Assembly: GCA_017472145.1 (NCBI GenBank)
Contig: JAFUQX010000069.1
Location: 35,231-99,230 of the forward strand
Direction: 5' to 3'
From: Ruminococcus sp.
GTDB taxonomy: Bacteria > Bacillota > Clostridia > Oscillospirales > Ruminococcaceae
Length of the DNA stretch: 64,000 nt
Numbering within the stretch: position 1 is the first letter of the stretch; each line of letters opens with the position of its first letter. Made by a program: the position numbers and the translations under genes. This document shows positions 51,513-58,640 of the stretch, one piece after another. The notes below the pieces were generated by a model. That model was not told the DNA's origin and ran no database searches. It saw nothing but the letters and a program-made list of their open reading frames with translations.

Positions 51513-51555
51513 AAAAACCACGCAGCCGAGAATTGTTCGCAGCTGCGTGGTTTTT
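51513..51555. terminator. Terminator of tRNA-Pro (and of the ABC-F transcript)
   Basis: AAAAACCACGCAGC / GCTGCGTGGTTTTT, a perfect 14-base-pair stem with T-runs both ways. It immediately follows the tRNA CCA end on the minus strand and faces the ABC-F gene on the plus strand. The 170 bases between the ABC-F stop and this hairpin hold no gene I can see. Confidence 0.88.
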
Positions 51556-51557
51556 AC

Positions 51558-51633
51558 TGGTCTGAGTGACCCGACTTGAACGGGCGGCCTCTACCACCCC
51601 AAGGTAGCGCGCTACCAACTGCGCCACACCCAG
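51558..51633 (-). tRNA. tRNA-Pro (anticodon GGG), CCA encoded
   Basis: Read on the minus strand, the acceptor CTGGGTG pairs with CACTCAG (one G-U), the D arm is GCGC AGTTGGTA GCGC, the anticodon arm CTACC TTGGGGT GGTAG gives anticodon GGG (reads CCC and CCU), the variable loop is AGGCC, and the T arm is GCCCG TTCAAGT CGGGT. The discriminator A is followed by an encoded CCA. The tRNA has its own promoter and terminator, so it is an independent unit. Confidence 0.97.
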
Positions 51634-51692
51634 ACATGGAATAAAGGGGTGAATCGTTCTGGAATGAGAGAACACCACCAGAACCGTTTTAT

Positions 51693-51721
51693 ATTATAGC
51701 ACAGAAAAACGGAGTTGTCAA
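51693..51721 (-). promoter_or_regulatory. Promoter of tRNA-Pro
   Basis: On the minus strand TTGACA, 17 bases, TATAAT, about 60 bases from the tRNA 5' end. All positions match the consensus. Confidence 0.85.
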
Positions 51722-51819
51722 GTGGTTTTGAAAAAATATATATCAGAGTCCGGAAAAAATTACTTTTGGCATATTCTTCTCCACGGACGATGAGAAACTG
51801 AGTCTGAATAAGCTTTATA

Positions 51820-51950
51820 ATTGACAATTGATAATGTACAATTGATGATTAAGGTGTCGCCTGCGGCGACGAATTTTTATATATGTGAGCGAAGCTCACA
51901 CCGCAATTATCCATTATCCATTGTAGTTTAGCTTCGCTAAACTACAATTT
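51820..51950. repeat. Non-coding multi-hairpin repeat (MITE-like)
   Basis: An approximately 130-base stretch with three perfect short hairpins: GTCGCC tgc GGCGAC, GTGAGC gaa GCTCAC and GTAGTTTAGC ttc GCTAAACTAC. The outer parts form imperfect inverted copies (ACAATTGATAATGTACAATTG on the left; rc of CAATTATCCATTATCCATTG on the right). There is no coding frame. The AT-rich ends and tight hairpins suggest a miniature mobile element. The space from the tRNA to the MBOAT promoter (about 51720-51990) holds nothing else I recognise. Confidence 0.7.
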
Positions 51951-51995
51951 ACCCCAATATCTGAAAGAGAACCAATAAAATTACAGTGTTCCCTG

Positions 51996-52024
51996 TTGCA
52001 ATTCTGAAGAAATTGTTGTATAAT
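51996..52024 (+). promoter_or_regulatory. Promoter of the MBOAT-DHHW operon
   Basis: TTGCAA, 17 bases, TATAAT. The leader holds a TTCTTCC...GGAAGAA hairpin near the ribosome site. Confidence 0.7.
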
Positions 52025-52113
52025 AAACAATATACGTATGCAGAGAAGGGCTGGAGGGACTGGAGTTTCTTCTTCCCGGAGGTGCAGCACCGGAAGAAAG
52101 GGTACGGTATTTC

Positions 52114-53514
52114 ATGATTTTTTCGGATTTGATTTACATATATTTATTTTTGCCGCTATGCATCGGAGTCTATTTTCTTGCAAAGACCCGGTGGCGCAAT
52201 GGGGTTCTGATCGCTTTTTCACTGTTTTTCTATGCCTGGGGTGAACCGGTTTATTTGTGGCTCATGCTGCTGAGTACATGCATGAACTATCTGTTCGGAC
52301 GGATGATCTCCTACGGGGCCGGCCGTGCTTCAAAGCTGGGCTTCGTTCTGGGGCTGGTGATGAATCTGGGACTGCTTGCGGGCGTGAAGTATACAGACAT
52401 CCTTGTGAAAGGGCTGAATACCCTCCTGGGAACGGAGCTTCCTGTGCCAGGGCTTATTCTGCCGATGGGACTGAGCTTCTTTACGCTTCGGGCCATTTCC
52501 TATATCGTTGACTGCTACTGGGGTCGGGTAGAGGCCGAAAACAAATTCAGCTGCTTTCTGCTTTATATGACCCTGTTTCCGATCACAGCGGCCGGCCCTG
52601 TCGTCCGGTACGAGTCCATTCAGGAGGAGCTTGTGTCCCGGACTGTATCTGTGCAGGATCTTAGTGATGGCATGGGACGGATCGTCATCGGTCTTGCGAA
52701 AAAGGTGCTTCTGGCCGATTCGCTTGCGGCGATCACAGGATCCTTTCTGGGAGGCCAGGCGATCGGGACACAAACAGCTCTGGGCACATGGTATGGTGTG
52801 CTTCTCTTTGCTCTTCAGGTCTATTTCGATTTCTCCGGCTATTCGGATATAGCCATTGGAACAGGGCGTCTCTTCGGATTCCGTCTGGAAGAAAATTTCC
52901 GCAGCCCCTTCTCCGGCCGGAGCATAACGGATTTCTGGCAGAGATGGCACATCTCTCTGGGGGCTTTTTTCCGGGACTATGTGCTGGATGTATCGCTTTA
53001 TGGAAGACTTGGGAAGAGCGGCGGAATTCTGCTGTGCGGTCTTCTGGCTGGTTTGTGGCATGGAGGCGGCTGGAATTTTGTCATCTGGGGTTTGTTTATC
53101 AGTCTGCTGATCCTGCTGGAGGGTCTTCTGCGTAAGGAGACCCTGGAAAAAATCCCTCTGCTGCTGCGTCATTTATATACCAAGATTTTAGTTGGGATCA
53201 ACTTTGCTGTTTTCTTCTTTACAGATCCGGATGAGCTGCTGGCTTGCCTGAAAAATCTGTTTTTCCTGGGCGGAAACGGTCTTGGCAATGCCCTTCTTGC
53301 AGAATCTGTAAAAAATAACTTATTTGTGATACTGGCCGCTGTACTCTGCTGCAGTCCGCTGCTGGAGCTTCCTAAAAGGTATATGAAGCAAAGTCCCCGG
53401 GCCTATATGGTGATTCAGACGACGGGGACCGTTCTTATGGCGGCCCTGTTGATCGTCAGCAGCATTTTCATGATAAGAGATGGAAGCCGCCCGTTTGTAT
53501 ATCTGCAATTCTAA
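52114..53514 (+). CDS. MBOAT family O-acyltransferase (AlgI/DltB-like)
   Basis: The 466-residue protein has about eleven membrane helices and the MBOAT signatures: FFSDLIYIYLFLPLCIGVYF-type start, YFDFSGYSDIAIGTGRLFGFRLEENFRSPF in the middle and the catalytic His in GLLAGLWHGGGWNFVIWG. AlgI/DltB-type enzymes pass acetyl or D-alanyl groups across the membrane to extracellular glycans or teichoic acids. Its partner protein is the next gene, 19 bases downstream. No dltA/dltC genes are near, so O-acetylation of a cell-surface polysaccharide is the likeliest job. The start is weakly supported (AAGAAAGGG ribosome site). Confidence 0.9.
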   Translation: MIFSDLIYIYLFLPLCIGVYFLAKTRWRNGVLIAFSLFFYAWGEPVYLWLMLLSTCMNYLFGRMISYGAGRASKLGFVLGLVMNLGLLAGVKYTDILVKGLNTLLGTELPVPGLILPMGLSFFTLRAISYIVDCYWGRVEAENKFSCFLLYMTLFPITAAGPVVRYESIQEELVSRTVSVQDLSDGMGRIVIGLAKKVLLADSLAAITGSFLGGQAIGTQTALGTWYGVLLFALQVYFDFSGYSDIAIGTGRLFGFRLEENFRSPFSGRSITDFWQRWHISLGAFFRDYVLDVSLYGRLGKSGGILLCGLLAGLWHGGGWNFVIWGLFISLLILLEGLLRKETLEKIPLLLRHLYTKILVGINFAVFFFTDPDELLACLKNLFFLGGNGLGNALLAESVKNNLFVILAAVLCCSPLLELPKRYMKQSPRAYMVIQTTGTVLMAALLIVSSIFMIRDGSRPFVYLQF

Positions 53515-53533
53515 AGGAAGGAGACAAGCAGTC

Positions 53534-54547
53534 ATGTTTGAAAAGAAAAAGAACTATGCGCAGGGTGAAATGCGTCCCCTTTCGGCGCTTTCCCAGAAGA
53601 AACCGGAGGAAGCCGTTTCGAAAAGGACTGTGCCGGCCCGGGTTCCTGTCTCTCCTCAGGTGCAGAATACCGTTTCGGCCTTGTCCGGCCAGAACAAAAT
53701 TACAGAGGGCGATACCGCACAGCGTACCCCCATCCGAGCGGCCGCAGGAAATCAGCCGGCGGTATCCGCTGGAGAAAGAAAGACGGAAGCACAGGAGCAT
53801 TATACAAGTCCGGATGTGCAGTCTCCGCCGCCTGCACGGAATCCGATGCTGCGGTCGGATCCCAGGCGCTGGTCACGCTCAGAGCGGGGCGAGCGGGAGC
53901 CTGATCTTTCCAGGTGGGAGGAGAGAGAGGCTTTTTTCTCTCAATGTCTGTCAGAGGAGACATGCCGCAGTTCCCCTGCATCTTCAGCGGCCGGACCTGC
54001 TCAGAAGGAGGAGACGCAGAGCTTATCATTTGCCTCTTCATGGAGTACCAATCCTTTCCGGAATCGTCCGGCTGACCGTCCGGTCATTTCTCACGCCAAG
54101 GAAGAGCCGGAGCCGGTGCCTGCTGCATCTGACCAGCCCCTGGCTGAGGAGCAGCAGCCTGTCGATGCACCTCCTGCGGATATGGCTATGAGTATCGAGC
54201 AGGCGTTCAGTGCCAAACGCAGACGGGATGAAAAAAACAACACGCCGGCGCCGCCCTCTCCGGAGGAAACGCAGGCCCGTCGCCGCAGCGCCTATATCCG
54301 TGCGATCGTCCTTATGGGGATTCTGGCGGTAGGCGGACTGTTCCTGCTTCTGGGAAACCGGTCTGTATTTTCTGACGAGGGGAATGGGGAGACGGCCTGC
54401 TGGCCGGAGTTTACCGTACAGTCCTGTCTGAATGGCGAATATACATCCAGCCTGTCGGATTATTACTATAATACGCTTCCTATGCGCAGTCACTTTGAAA
54501 ATGCTGCGGATGCACTGGATGGCCTGAAAGGAATCGGGGCTGAGTGA
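53534..54547 (+). CDS. Membrane-anchored partner protein with truncated DHHW/AlgX-like domain
   Basis: The 337-residue protein has three parts. Residues 1-255 are a disordered, Pro/Ser/Ala/Arg/Glu-rich cytoplasmic region. Residues about 256-280 (RAIVLMGILAVGGLFLLLGN) form one membrane helix. The last 50 residues (WPEFTVQSCLNGEYTSSLSDYYYNTLPMRSHFENAADAL) resemble the beginning of DHHW/AlgX/DltD-like domains (FxxxxxxxGxYxxxxxxYxxDxxPxRxxF), but the protein stops there, without the catalytic Asp-His-His-Trp part. It starts after AAGGAAGGAG next to the MBOAT gene, its probable partner. No frameshift is visible that would restore the rest; a terminator follows the stop. Confidence 0.6.
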   Translation: MFEKKKNYAQGEMRPLSALSQKKPEEAVSKRTVPARVPVSPQVQNTVSALSGQNKITEGDTAQRTPIRAAAGNQPAVSAGERKTEAQEHYTSPDVQSPPPARNPMLRSDPRRWSRSERGEREPDLSRWEEREAFFSQCLSEETCRSSPASSAAGPAQKEETQSLSFASSWSTNPFRNRPADRPVISHAKEEPEPVPAASDQPLAEEQQPVDAPPADMAMSIEQAFSAKRRRDEKNNTPAPPSPEETQARRRSAYIRAIVLMGILAVGGLFLLLGNRSVFSDEGNGETACWPEFTVQSCLNGEYTSSLSDYYYNTLPMRSHFENAADALDGLKGIGAE

Positions 54548-54589
54548 GAGACAGTCATAGGGAAGGGCGTTCTGTCCGGGGTACTTTTT

Positions 54590-54624
54590 AAGCAGGGATG
54601 CCATTGCGGCATCACTGCTTTTTT
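54590..54624 (+). terminator. Intrinsic terminator of the MBOAT operon
   Basis: AAGCAGGGATGCC / GGCATCACTGCTT stem (one mismatch) with a small loop and a T-run. Confidence 0.85.
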
Positions 54625-54716
54625 GTTTACTTCTGGATATATCGTGAAAAAACTGCGCTGAGACGAGCGACAGTGTAAAGAAATGTGCAGAAAAGTATCC
54701 GGATTTCACATAACGC

Positions 54717-54745
54717 TTGACAGAATAGAGGAAATATGGTACAAT
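54717..54745 (+). promoter_or_regulatory. Promoter of the GH9 cellulase gene
   Basis: TTGACA, 17 bases, TACAAT, about 30 bases before the ATG. The ribosome site is TGGAGG. Confidence 0.75.
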
Positions 54746-54776
54746 AATTACAAATATTGTTACTGTGGAGGTAATT

Positions 54777-57608
54777 ATGAGAAAATTAAGAAAACGGATT
54801 ACATCGGCTGTTACGGCTGCTGTGATCGGCGTAACCAGTGCTGTGGCAGCCATGTCAACAGCATCCATCAGCGTAAACGCAGCTGATGAAAACTATGTAG
54901 AAGCGTTACAGATGTCCCTGTACTTCTACGATGCAAACCATTGCGGCGGCGATGTTGGCGAGAATCCGCTGACATGGAGAGATGACTGCCACATGCAGGA
55001 TGCTACAGCATCTCTGGATAATGCGCAGGGCCTGTCCGCAGCATCCAAGAGTGCGATCATGGAGCAGAACGGCGGTTCTTCTACTGTAGATGTATCCGGC
55101 GGCTACCATGACGCAGGTGATCACATCAAGTTCTCTATGACGATCGGCTTCAGTATAACAAGCCTTGCCTGGTCTTATTTCTCCTATCCCGAGGCGTACG
55201 AGGCCGCAGGCTGTACAGATCATCTGCTGTATATCCTGAAGAATGCCTGCGATTACTTTATGAAGGTTACCTATCTGGACAGCAGTGATGACGTTATCGC
55301 ATTCTGCTATCAGGTAGCATCTGAAGGCGAGGACCACAACGGCTCTAACAGCTGGAGTGCACCTGAGGTTCAGGACTGGACACGTACAACCTTCTGGGCA
55401 GATTCCTCTCATCCGTCCGGTGATGCATCCGGTCAGATGGCAGCCGCTCTGGCGGCCTCTTCTCTGGCTTTCAGAAATAACGGCAATACTGCATATGCAG
55501 ATGAGTGCCTGAAGTATGCACAGGCTCTGGAGGAATTCACAAAGAAGTATCCGGCTGCTACATATGACGGCGTTGGTTCTATGTATGCTTCCGGCCAGAC
55601 GGTTGATGATGTAGCGTGGTCTGAGGTATGGTGTCAGCTGGCTGCAAACAACGGCAAGCTCCCTTCTTCCTACACACCTTCCTACGTTCTGACAGGTGAC
55701 AAGTGCTATACAGGCAATAACTATGACGGCTATATGTACTGTTGGGACAAGGTTTGGAGCGGCTACGCTGCACTTCTGGCAGAGGTCGGCTATAACACGA
55801 ATACATATGTAAATGAAATGAAGACTGAGCTGAACGGTCAGGGCGGCCTGTCCACAAGCTCTTATAATGCAGCCGGCTGGGGTGCATCCCGTTACAACTG
55901 CGCACTGCAGATGCTGGCTCATCACATTGCTGACGCGACCGGTGATGATTCCTATGCAGCAGCTGCAAAGTATCAGATGGATGTAATCCTGGGCAACAAC
56001 TCCACTGGCTACAGCTTCCTGCTGGGTTATGGTGACAAGTGGGCTACAAGAGTTCACCACCGTGCAGCAAATCCGGGTACAGGCAATCCGGCGGATAATA
56101 CAGAGGCTCTGTATACAGCATATGGCACGCTGGTAGGCGGTATGGATTCCAGCGGTAACTATGAGGATCACCAGAATTCCTATCAGTTTACTGAGCCGGC
56201 TCTGGACTACAACGGCTGCTTTGCACTGGCGATCGCTCCGCTGGTTGTAAAATACGGCGGCGATGCAACCACATTCCCGGCTAAGCTGGCCTCTATTGCA
56301 GAAATTGAAGCAAATTATGATTTCAGCAGCGGCAGCGGCACAGTAACTACTACTGAGACCACCACCACCACCACTACCACAACAACCACCACCACAGAAA
56401 CTACCACTACCACTACAACCACCGAGCTGGTTACAACAACAGAGACAGAACCAACTACAACGACAATTGAAACCACCACTACAAAGGAAGCAGATACAAC
56501 AACGGAAACACAGCCGACTGAAACAACGACTACAGAGACTCAGCCTACAGAAACAACGACTACAGAGACCTCAGCCACCACCACAGAATCCACACCGTCC
56601 GGTGAGGTCGTTGGTAATGTATGGCTGGCCGGTCAGGCCGGCGGCGTAGGCTTCTGGAATCTGGAGGCAGCAGGACAGAATCCGGCTGCGGTCACAGGCA
56701 ATGGCCAGTATAAGGCTTCCTGGGAGTTCCAGGGCGATGGTACAGACAACATCGAGTGTCTGATTCTTCAGTCTGATTTCAACATCTATGCATATGCGCC
56801 GGAAGGCACAACGAATCCGCTGGATGAGTGCAGCGTGAAGCTGACAATAGACAAGATCACATTGGATGGCGTTGAGATTGCATACACAGGCCCGACAGAC
56901 GGCTGTGTTACAACAGGTGATGATGGTGTAAGCCTTCGTGTGAATATCCTGAATACATGGGGCAATGCCAATATCAAGGATATCGTTGGTTCCGGCGTTT
57001 CTCTGACCGATGTTATGGAGGTTACCTTCACTGTATCCGGTCTGCCGGGTGGCGATGTAACTACTGAGTCTACAACGGAAACAACAACAACGACAACAAC
57101 AACTTCTCTCACAACGACTACCACAACAACCACAACCACGACCCCGCAGCAGACAACAGTAACAACCACATCCGATTCTGATCTGATCGGCCCGACCAAT
57201 ACTACATCCACTACTACTACTACTACTTCCACGACCACCACTACAACTACAGCTACCACTACTACAAAGGCTCCGGATAAGACCACTACAGCTACCACTA
57301 CTACAAAGGCTCCGGATAAGACTACCACAGCTACTACTACTACAAAGGCTCCGGATACAACTACAAGCACAACTGCTACAACTCTGGATCCGAATGTAGA
57401 GGTCACCATTGGTGATGTAAATATGGATGGCAAGATCTCCATTAAGGATATCATTCTGCTGAACAAGTATGTTGTTCAGATGGTTGACCTGAATGAGCAT
57501 CAGCTGAAGGCTGCTGCTTGTAAGGAGGACGGCACGATCAACAGTGAAGACGTAGTGGCTCTCATGAGCTATATCGTTGAGCTGGTAGAGACTCTGCCGA
57601 CAAAGTAA
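54777..57608 (+). CDS. Secreted GH9 cellulase with Thr-rich linkers, unnamed domain and dockerin
   Basis: The 943-residue enzyme hydrolyses cellulose outside the cell. Order: signal peptide (to about 35); GH9 catalytic (alpha/alpha)6 barrel (about 40-500) with the base pair Asp112/Asp115 in HDAGDH, His427/428 in VHHRAANP and the acid Glu473 in EPALDYN; a Thr/Glu linker (about 515-607); a beta-sandwich-like domain (about 609-758, GNVWLAGQAGGVGFWNLEAAG) that may be a carbohydrate-binding module of the type found in ruminococcal cellulases; a second Thr linker with 13-residue repeats; and a type I dockerin (about 876-943) with DVNMDGKISIKDI and a second, partly degenerate loop (KEDGTINSEDV). It would dock on a cellulosome scaffoldin. 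Ribosome site and start are clear. Confidence 0.95.
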   Translation: MRKLRKRITSAVTAAVIGVTSAVAAMSTASISVNAADENYVEALQMSLYFYDANHCGGDVGENPLTWRDDCHMQDATASLDNAQGLSAASKSAIMEQNGGSSTVDVSGGYHDAGDHIKFSMTIGFSITSLAWSYFSYPEAYEAAGCTDHLLYILKNACDYFMKVTYLDSSDDVIAFCYQVASEGEDHNGSNSWSAPEVQDWTRTTFWADSSHPSGDASGQMAAALAASSLAFRNNGNTAYADECLKYAQALEEFTKKYPAATYDGVGSMYASGQTVDDVAWSEVWCQLAANNGKLPSSYTPSYVLTGDKCYTGNNYDGYMYCWDKVWSGYAALLAEVGYNTNTYVNEMKTELNGQGGLSTSSYNAAGWGASRYNCALQMLAHHIADATGDDSYAAAAKYQMDVILGNNSTGYSFLLGYGDKWATRVHHRAANPGTGNPADNTEALYTAYGTLVGGMDSSGNYEDHQNSYQFTEPALDYNGCFALAIAPLVVKYGGDATTFPAKLASIAEIEANYDFSSGSGTVTTTETTTTTTTTTTTTTETTTTTTTTELVTTTETEPTTTTIETTTTKEADTTTETQPTETTTTETQPTETTTTETSATTTESTPSGEVVGNVWLAGQAGGVGFWNLEAAGQNPAAVTGNGQYKASWEFQGDGTDNIECLILQSDFNIYAYAPEGTTNPLDECSVKLTIDKITLDGVEIAYTGPTDGCVTTGDDGVSLRVNILNTWGNANIKDIVGSGVSLTDVMEVTFTVSGLPGGDVTTESTTETTTTTTTTSLTTTTTTTTTTTPQQTTVTTTSDSDLIGPTNTTSTTTTTTSTTTTTTTATTTTKAPDKTTTATTTTKAPDKTTTATTTTKAPDTTTSTTATTLDPNVEVTIGDVNMDGKISIKDIILLNKYVVQMVDLNEHQLKAAACKEDGTINSEDVVALMSYIVELVETLPTK
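57252..57368 (+). repeat. Three tandem 39-base repeats in the GH9 linker
   Basis: The unit begins GCTACCACTACTACAAAGGC and recurs at 57252, 57291 and 57330 with few changes, encoding A-T-T-T-T-K-A-P-D-K-T-T-T. The repeat lies in the Thr-rich linker before the dockerin. Copy number may vary between strains by slippage, changing linker length. Confidence 0.9.
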
Positions 57609-57625
57609 GCATAAACGAAACGATA

Positions 57626-57666
57626 AAAAGGACTGCATGGCCGGAAGACCGTGCAGTCCTTTTGCA
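57626..57666 (+). terminator. Intrinsic terminator of the GH9 gene
   Basis: AAAAGGACTGCA / TGCAGTCCTTTT, with an inner GG/CC pairing and a T-rich end. It lies 17 bases past the stop codon. Confidence 0.9.
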
Positions 57667-57683
57667 TATATATGGAGACAAAT

Positions 57684-57717
57684 GAAAGGCTCCCCTTATT
57701 AAGGAGAGACTTTCAAA
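57684..57717. repeat. Partial copy of the foldback repeat arm
   Basis: GAAAGGCTCCCCTTATTAAG followed by GAGAGACTTTC resembles the terminal arm of the 150-base element at 43994. Only the outer palindrome remains, so it is a decayed or solo copy. Confidence 0.6.
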
Positions 57718-57762
57718 GGTTTTTCGACAGTCTGGCCGCTTGCGCAGTGCAGGCTGGATCTG

Positions 57763-58428
57763 TTACTGCTTGGGAACGATGATCCCCGGGCCTTTGTAAA
57801 TGCTTCTGGCCGGGACAAAGCCGCGCACGCTGCTGAGCGGATACACATTGGATTCAGCACCGATGACCGTGCCGGGATTGAGCACGCTGTTGCAGCCTAT
57901 CTCCACGCAGTCTCCCAGCATAGCACCCATTTTCCGCAGTCCGGTTTCGATCTGGCCGCTTTCATCCCGGATGATGACCGGTGTCTTGTCGGATTTGACA
58001 TTGGATGTGATCGAGCCGGCACCCATATGAGATTTATATCCCAGAATGCTGTCGCCCACATAGTTATAGTGAGGGGTCTGAACACAGTCAAAGAGAATGA
58101 CATTCTTCAGCTCCACGGAATTGCCTACCACGCAGCCATCTCCCACAAGGGCACTGCCGCGGATAAAGGCGCAATGACGCACCTCGGTATAGGCTCCGAT
58201 GATACAGGGCGCCCCCAGATAGGCCGAGGGGAAAACCACAGCGGTCTTGTGGATCCATACATTTTCAGAGGGGTTGTCATATTCATCCGGGGAGAGGGTC
58301 TGACCCAGTGCGATGATCATGTCGCTGATGCCTCCCAGGGCCTCCCAGGGGTATGTAAACTGAGAGAGATACTCCTTGGCAAGAGTATGCTCCAATGAAT
58401 AAAGGTTCAAAATTTTCGCTTGTTCCAT
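57763..58428 (-). CDS. Left-handed beta-helix (hexapeptide) protein, GlmU C-terminal-like
   Basis: The 221-residue protein is built of hexapeptide repeats (for example VWIHKTAVVFPSAYLGAPCIIGAYTEVRHCAFIRG and VIGAESNVYPLSSVRGFVPA), the left-handed beta-helix of acyl- and nucleotidyltransferase C-terminal domains. It is like the uridylyltransferase-related LbH proteins of Clostridia, and has no nucleotidyltransferase domain of its own. Such proteins may acetylate sugars or bind sugar nucleotides; the substrate is unknown. The start follows GGAGAAAC. Confidence 0.75.
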   Translation of the reverse strand: MEQAKILNLYSLEHTLAKEYLSQFTYPWEALGGISDMIIALGQTLSPDEYDNPSENVWIHKTAVVFPSAYLGAPCIIGAYTEVRHCAFIRGSALVGDGCVVGNSVELKNVILFDCVQTPHYNYVGDSILGYKSHMGAGSITSNVKSDKTPVIIRDESGQIETGLRKMGAMLGDCVEIGCNSVLNPGTVIGAESNVYPLSSVRGFVPARSIYKGPGIIVPKQ

Positions 58429-58479
58429 ATCGTTTCTCCTTTTATAGCACCGAATGTTTCCGGTCGTATTGCTATTACA

Positions 58480-58508
58480 AGGATACCATATTTTTGGGGG
58501 TTCGTCAA
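58480..58508 (-). promoter_or_regulatory. Promoter candidate for the hexapeptide-repeat gene
   Basis: On the minus strand TTGACG, 17 bases, TATCCT. A moderate match, the best in this gap. Confidence 0.45.
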
Positions 58509-58546
58509 GTACGGGATTTTTGTTTTACAAGCCGGGTGTACATAGA

Positions 58547-58586
58547 AAAAGGACTGCTGCAAATGGGAGGGTGCAGCAGTCCTTTT
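58547..58586. terminator. Intrinsic terminator of glgP
   Basis: AAAAGGACTGCTGCA / TGCAGCAGTCCTTTT, a perfect 15-base-pair stem with a ten-base loop and T-runs both ways, 55 bases past the glgP stop. Confidence 0.9.
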
Positions 58587-58640
58587 CGGTTTATTTAAGG
58601 AGATTTGATAGAGGGGTCGTTCTTTCTTTCAGGGGGATCC

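Noticed and set aside
56340-57400. Short repeated units that could suggest a CRISPR array
   Set aside because: The repeats are in frame, encode Thr-rich linker, are contiguous without spacers of equal length, and no cas genes are near.
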